In this document: one piece after another, positions 48,801 to 64,000 of the stretch | How positions within the stretch are numbered: the stretch's first letter is position 1 | Layout: the number at the start of each line of letters is the position of its first letter | NCBI GenBank assembly: GCA_026874595.1 | Contig: CM049306.1 | Location: forward strand, 95,287,642 to 95,351,641 | DNA: 64,000 nt | Origin: Sipunculus nudus | Lineage: Eukaryota; Annelida; Sipuncula; Golfingiida; Sipunculidae | Direction: 5' to 3' | Program-made: the position numbers and the translations under genes | The notes under the pieces: generated by a model | What the model was told of the DNA's origin: nothing | The model's database searches: none | Seen by the model: only the letters and a program-made list of their open reading frames with translations

Positions 48801-51582
48801 TGCCCTGCTATTCTCTCCACTCTTTAAATTAAAGTTACCACCTGATCCTTGATTAAATAAAAAAAGACTATTTTAGCAGTATGTACCTGGTATAATTCAA
48901 GCTATAACAACAGCTGTTTTAACACTACATGACACCCACATCTTAAATGTACATATGGTAATACAAAATTTTCTACCAAAGCTATGTCCAACATTCAAAT
49001 CTGAAATTTGAAAGCTTTTAAAGAAAAACACCCTTAACTATCCTTCAGTCAGGATGTGCAAATCCAGGAGTGGCATTTGTCCCTCTGTTGACCCTTGACC
49101 CCTCTCTTCCTTTCCAGTTCCCCTTTTTATGGCACACTTGTTCAACAAAATTACAGGCAAGTTTTTTTGGAAAATCATCCACTGTAATGCATCTAGGTCA
49201 AATATGCATTAGTTGAATTTAAACATTGTAATTTAACAGGTGACCTGAGTAACAACATTTTACAACCATTTTATTGTAACTGACAATGCAAATGTACCAT
49301 ATTGCAGCACACTTGTAGGTTTTTCAAGTCCAGTGATTTATAAGGAAGGATGTTAAAAAAAGGTATGATCTCCAAGCAGTATTCATAGCACCACACCCAC
49401 TCTGGTTAATTCTTTGGGTGTATAGGCATAACCATGTTCCTTAGTGGGATGAGAAACACAGCTAGGAATTGTTGGGTATTGATAGCGGAATCATGAGTGA
49501 AGCCATGGAAAGCATCTTGATTATACTTTATTTATCCTTATGTACTTGATTAATCCTATGCACAATGTAATTTACTTGCAAAGGATTAATAAAGTATATC
49601 AGATATTAAAGTTTTTGTGTACCTGTGTGTGTAATTTACACAGTTTCATGATATTTCATATTAAAAGTTCTGACATGCTAGTATCTTGGTACTTTTTGAT
49701 TACTGGTCTTTCTAACAAAATCCAATATGTATTGTATTAAGAAACATATTTGCTACTTTTCCATTTTTCACATGAAACACATAAAGCTACAAAAGCAGTG
49801 GAGTATTGCGGTTATAATGATAACTGGTAAAAACACTTTCCAAAAGATGTAATCTCAAGTTACTACTAGTCCACTAGGAGCGCGAGATCAACTTTCAGTG
49901 AAATGAACACAACGGCAGGCTGAATCAGAGATTACATCATATCATCAGCTGACATCATTATTACTATTAAGAAGTCATCCTGAACTGTACACACAGTATC
50001 CTATCATCCACTTAGCAATAACACTATAGTGTAACAGGATATCATTAAGTGTTCTACCCCCACACTGGTACATTAACGACCAAATAATAATTAAGATTTC
50101 CTAGAAATATATCTGTGATGACAACATACAATCCTGGTTAAATATTGCTTAAAGGGAACATCACATCTCTAGAATGATAAAGAATCATATTGTGTGTGTA
50201 TAAATAATTTTATAGTAATTTTATTAATCATATTACTGTTTATTTGAATTAAGTCATTGTTTTGTATTTTATGATTATGAAGCTAGATATGAAGGGTGAC
50301 GATACAAAGCAGACAAAAAAGCTGTTGCAAGCTGTGAAAAAAAGGAACAAAAACAGAAATTAAAGAGACCTACAGTTAATAATACTACCTGGAGACAAGA
50401 TTGTGTCCTCAGATGTTTACATAACAGGAATGTGCACAGATAAAACAATTAACATAGAGGAAAAATCAACAAATTAAACTCCCAACCACTCACAAGATGT
50501 ATTCAGGCAGCATCTTGGCTATGTTTATAATAAACGCATAGCGACTTTCATATGCACAACTTGTCTGAATCAGAATACACTAGCTTAATGGACATACAAA
50601 TATGTAATCTACAAAGGAAAACATTTATTTTACATTCTGTCACACTTTTTTTTTGTTCCTGGAAATTATTATACTTCACATATTATGCAACTGCTTTTCT
50701 GTGGAGGATAAACTTCATGATAGCATCATTTCTTTAGCTAGCCATGCTGTGCATTATGATGTATGTTTGAAAGTGAAAATGTGTATGTATTATTTTTTTT
50801 TTATAATTCACAATAGCAATACTGTATTCAATTTAAATTTGGCGGTGCATGTTTGTTAGACTGTCATGTTAAGAAAATTTCAGTTCTCTCCATGGTGCAG
50901 GCTTTGTTACTAAATTATTTTTCTGTGATAAGGTCTTAACATTCATATGACATAATGTACTGAAATTAAGATATAATCATGTGTATACTAACAGGAATTT
51001 TGCTCTAAATATTAAGTTAAACATTGACCAGAATGTATAGTTCCAATGTTCAAATGATGAGTTATAAACCTAGTTAATGCAAATGATTGTCCTAAATGGG
51101 AAAGCAATATTTATTTCCTTTTGTTATCATATTTATTTTGATCTTCCTGATGCAAATGTATGTTTTCATTTTTAACACATAGTAGAGAGGACATAAATTA
51201 ATAAACAGTAAACAGAGATGATCTGTGATATTTGTAACATCAACATCAACATGGAGGCTTTCATTTACAACAAAGTAAACCAATAATTATACACCCGTCT
51301 GAATCCTTCTTTTTATCGTTCACATATACCGGTATGTTTGTTTTCTTTGTGTTGGAAAAAGTAAGCTACTGACTAACAGTGACAGAGAAACGCACTGTGG
51401 AGCAGTAATGTTGACAAGCTATATCATTGTTGCAAAGTCTGTCTGTAGCAGAAATATGGACCTCTGGTCCAGTATAGACTGGTGACCTGTCATCCTGTTT
51501 TGTAGACTGGTACCTGCCCTCAAGCTGTGTGTGGCCCATTATAAAATTTCAACTGCTGCACCAAATTAAACTAATTCTATCT
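45862..51582. other. Convergent intergenic region, probably including both 3' UTRs
   Basis: No complete gene is recognised. A G-rich tract lies at 47046-47062. A protein-like but interrupted stretch lies at 47590-48070. On the - strand several AATAAA-type signals (TTTATT on +) occur between 48.2 and 51.13 kb, so the DRP1 3' UTR may be long, but its end cannot be placed. Confidence 0.4.

Positions 51583-64000
<12,418 letters not shown>

Overview
This is eukaryotic (animal) genomic DNA: AT-rich, with short coding exons separated by long, repeat-filled introns and flanked by GT/AG splice signals. Both genes look invertebrate metazoan. The many divergent tandem and interspersed repeats, including ones ending in GGAC-rich tails, suggest a mollusc, probably a bivalve; this is an inference, not proven by the sequence.

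Two protein genes can be assembled exon by exon, in convergent orientation. (1) On the + strand, from about 1.4 to 45.5 kb, lies a leucine-rich-repeat protein of the LRRC74 type with two C-terminal EF-hands. Thirteen coding exons from 23941 to 45461 give a 550-residue protein with every intron phase matching. Two further exons at 1428-1496 and 6859-7390 are phase-compatible and would give a longer, basic N-terminus (about 716 residues) by splicing into an acceptor inside the 23941 exon. (2) On the - strand, from beyond 64000 down to the stop at 51583, lies the C-terminal part (about 430 codons, ten exons plus a candidate 39-nt microexon) of dynamin-1-like/DRP1, the mitochondrial and peroxisomal fission GTPase. 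Its GTPase domain lies beyond the right edge.

Layout. 0-1.4 kb: upstream region and probable promoter. 1.5-24 kb: large introns with an exact 83-bp triplication, poly-G foldback-like repeats, a 4.2-kb composite repeat, a decayed LINE reverse transcriptase and a second composite repeat. 24-36.4 kb: most LRR exons, with local duplications that touch splice sites. 36.4-43.4 kb: one 7-kb intron made almost wholly of repeats, including an array of palindromic nuclear-receptor-like sites. 43.4-45.5 kb: EF-hand exons. 45.5-51.6 kb: convergent intergenic space or 3' UTRs, with CTCF-like motifs just past the LRR gene stop. 51.6-64 kb: DRP1 exons and introns.

The most unusual signal is a 12-bp palindrome, GGTGGCGCCACC. 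I count nine perfect copies and about twenty near copies, lying at equivalent places in four repeat families whose remaining sequence differs. In one family it recurs at alternating 149/129-bp steps. No bacterial features, CRISPR arrays, rRNA genes or convincing functional tRNA genes were seen.
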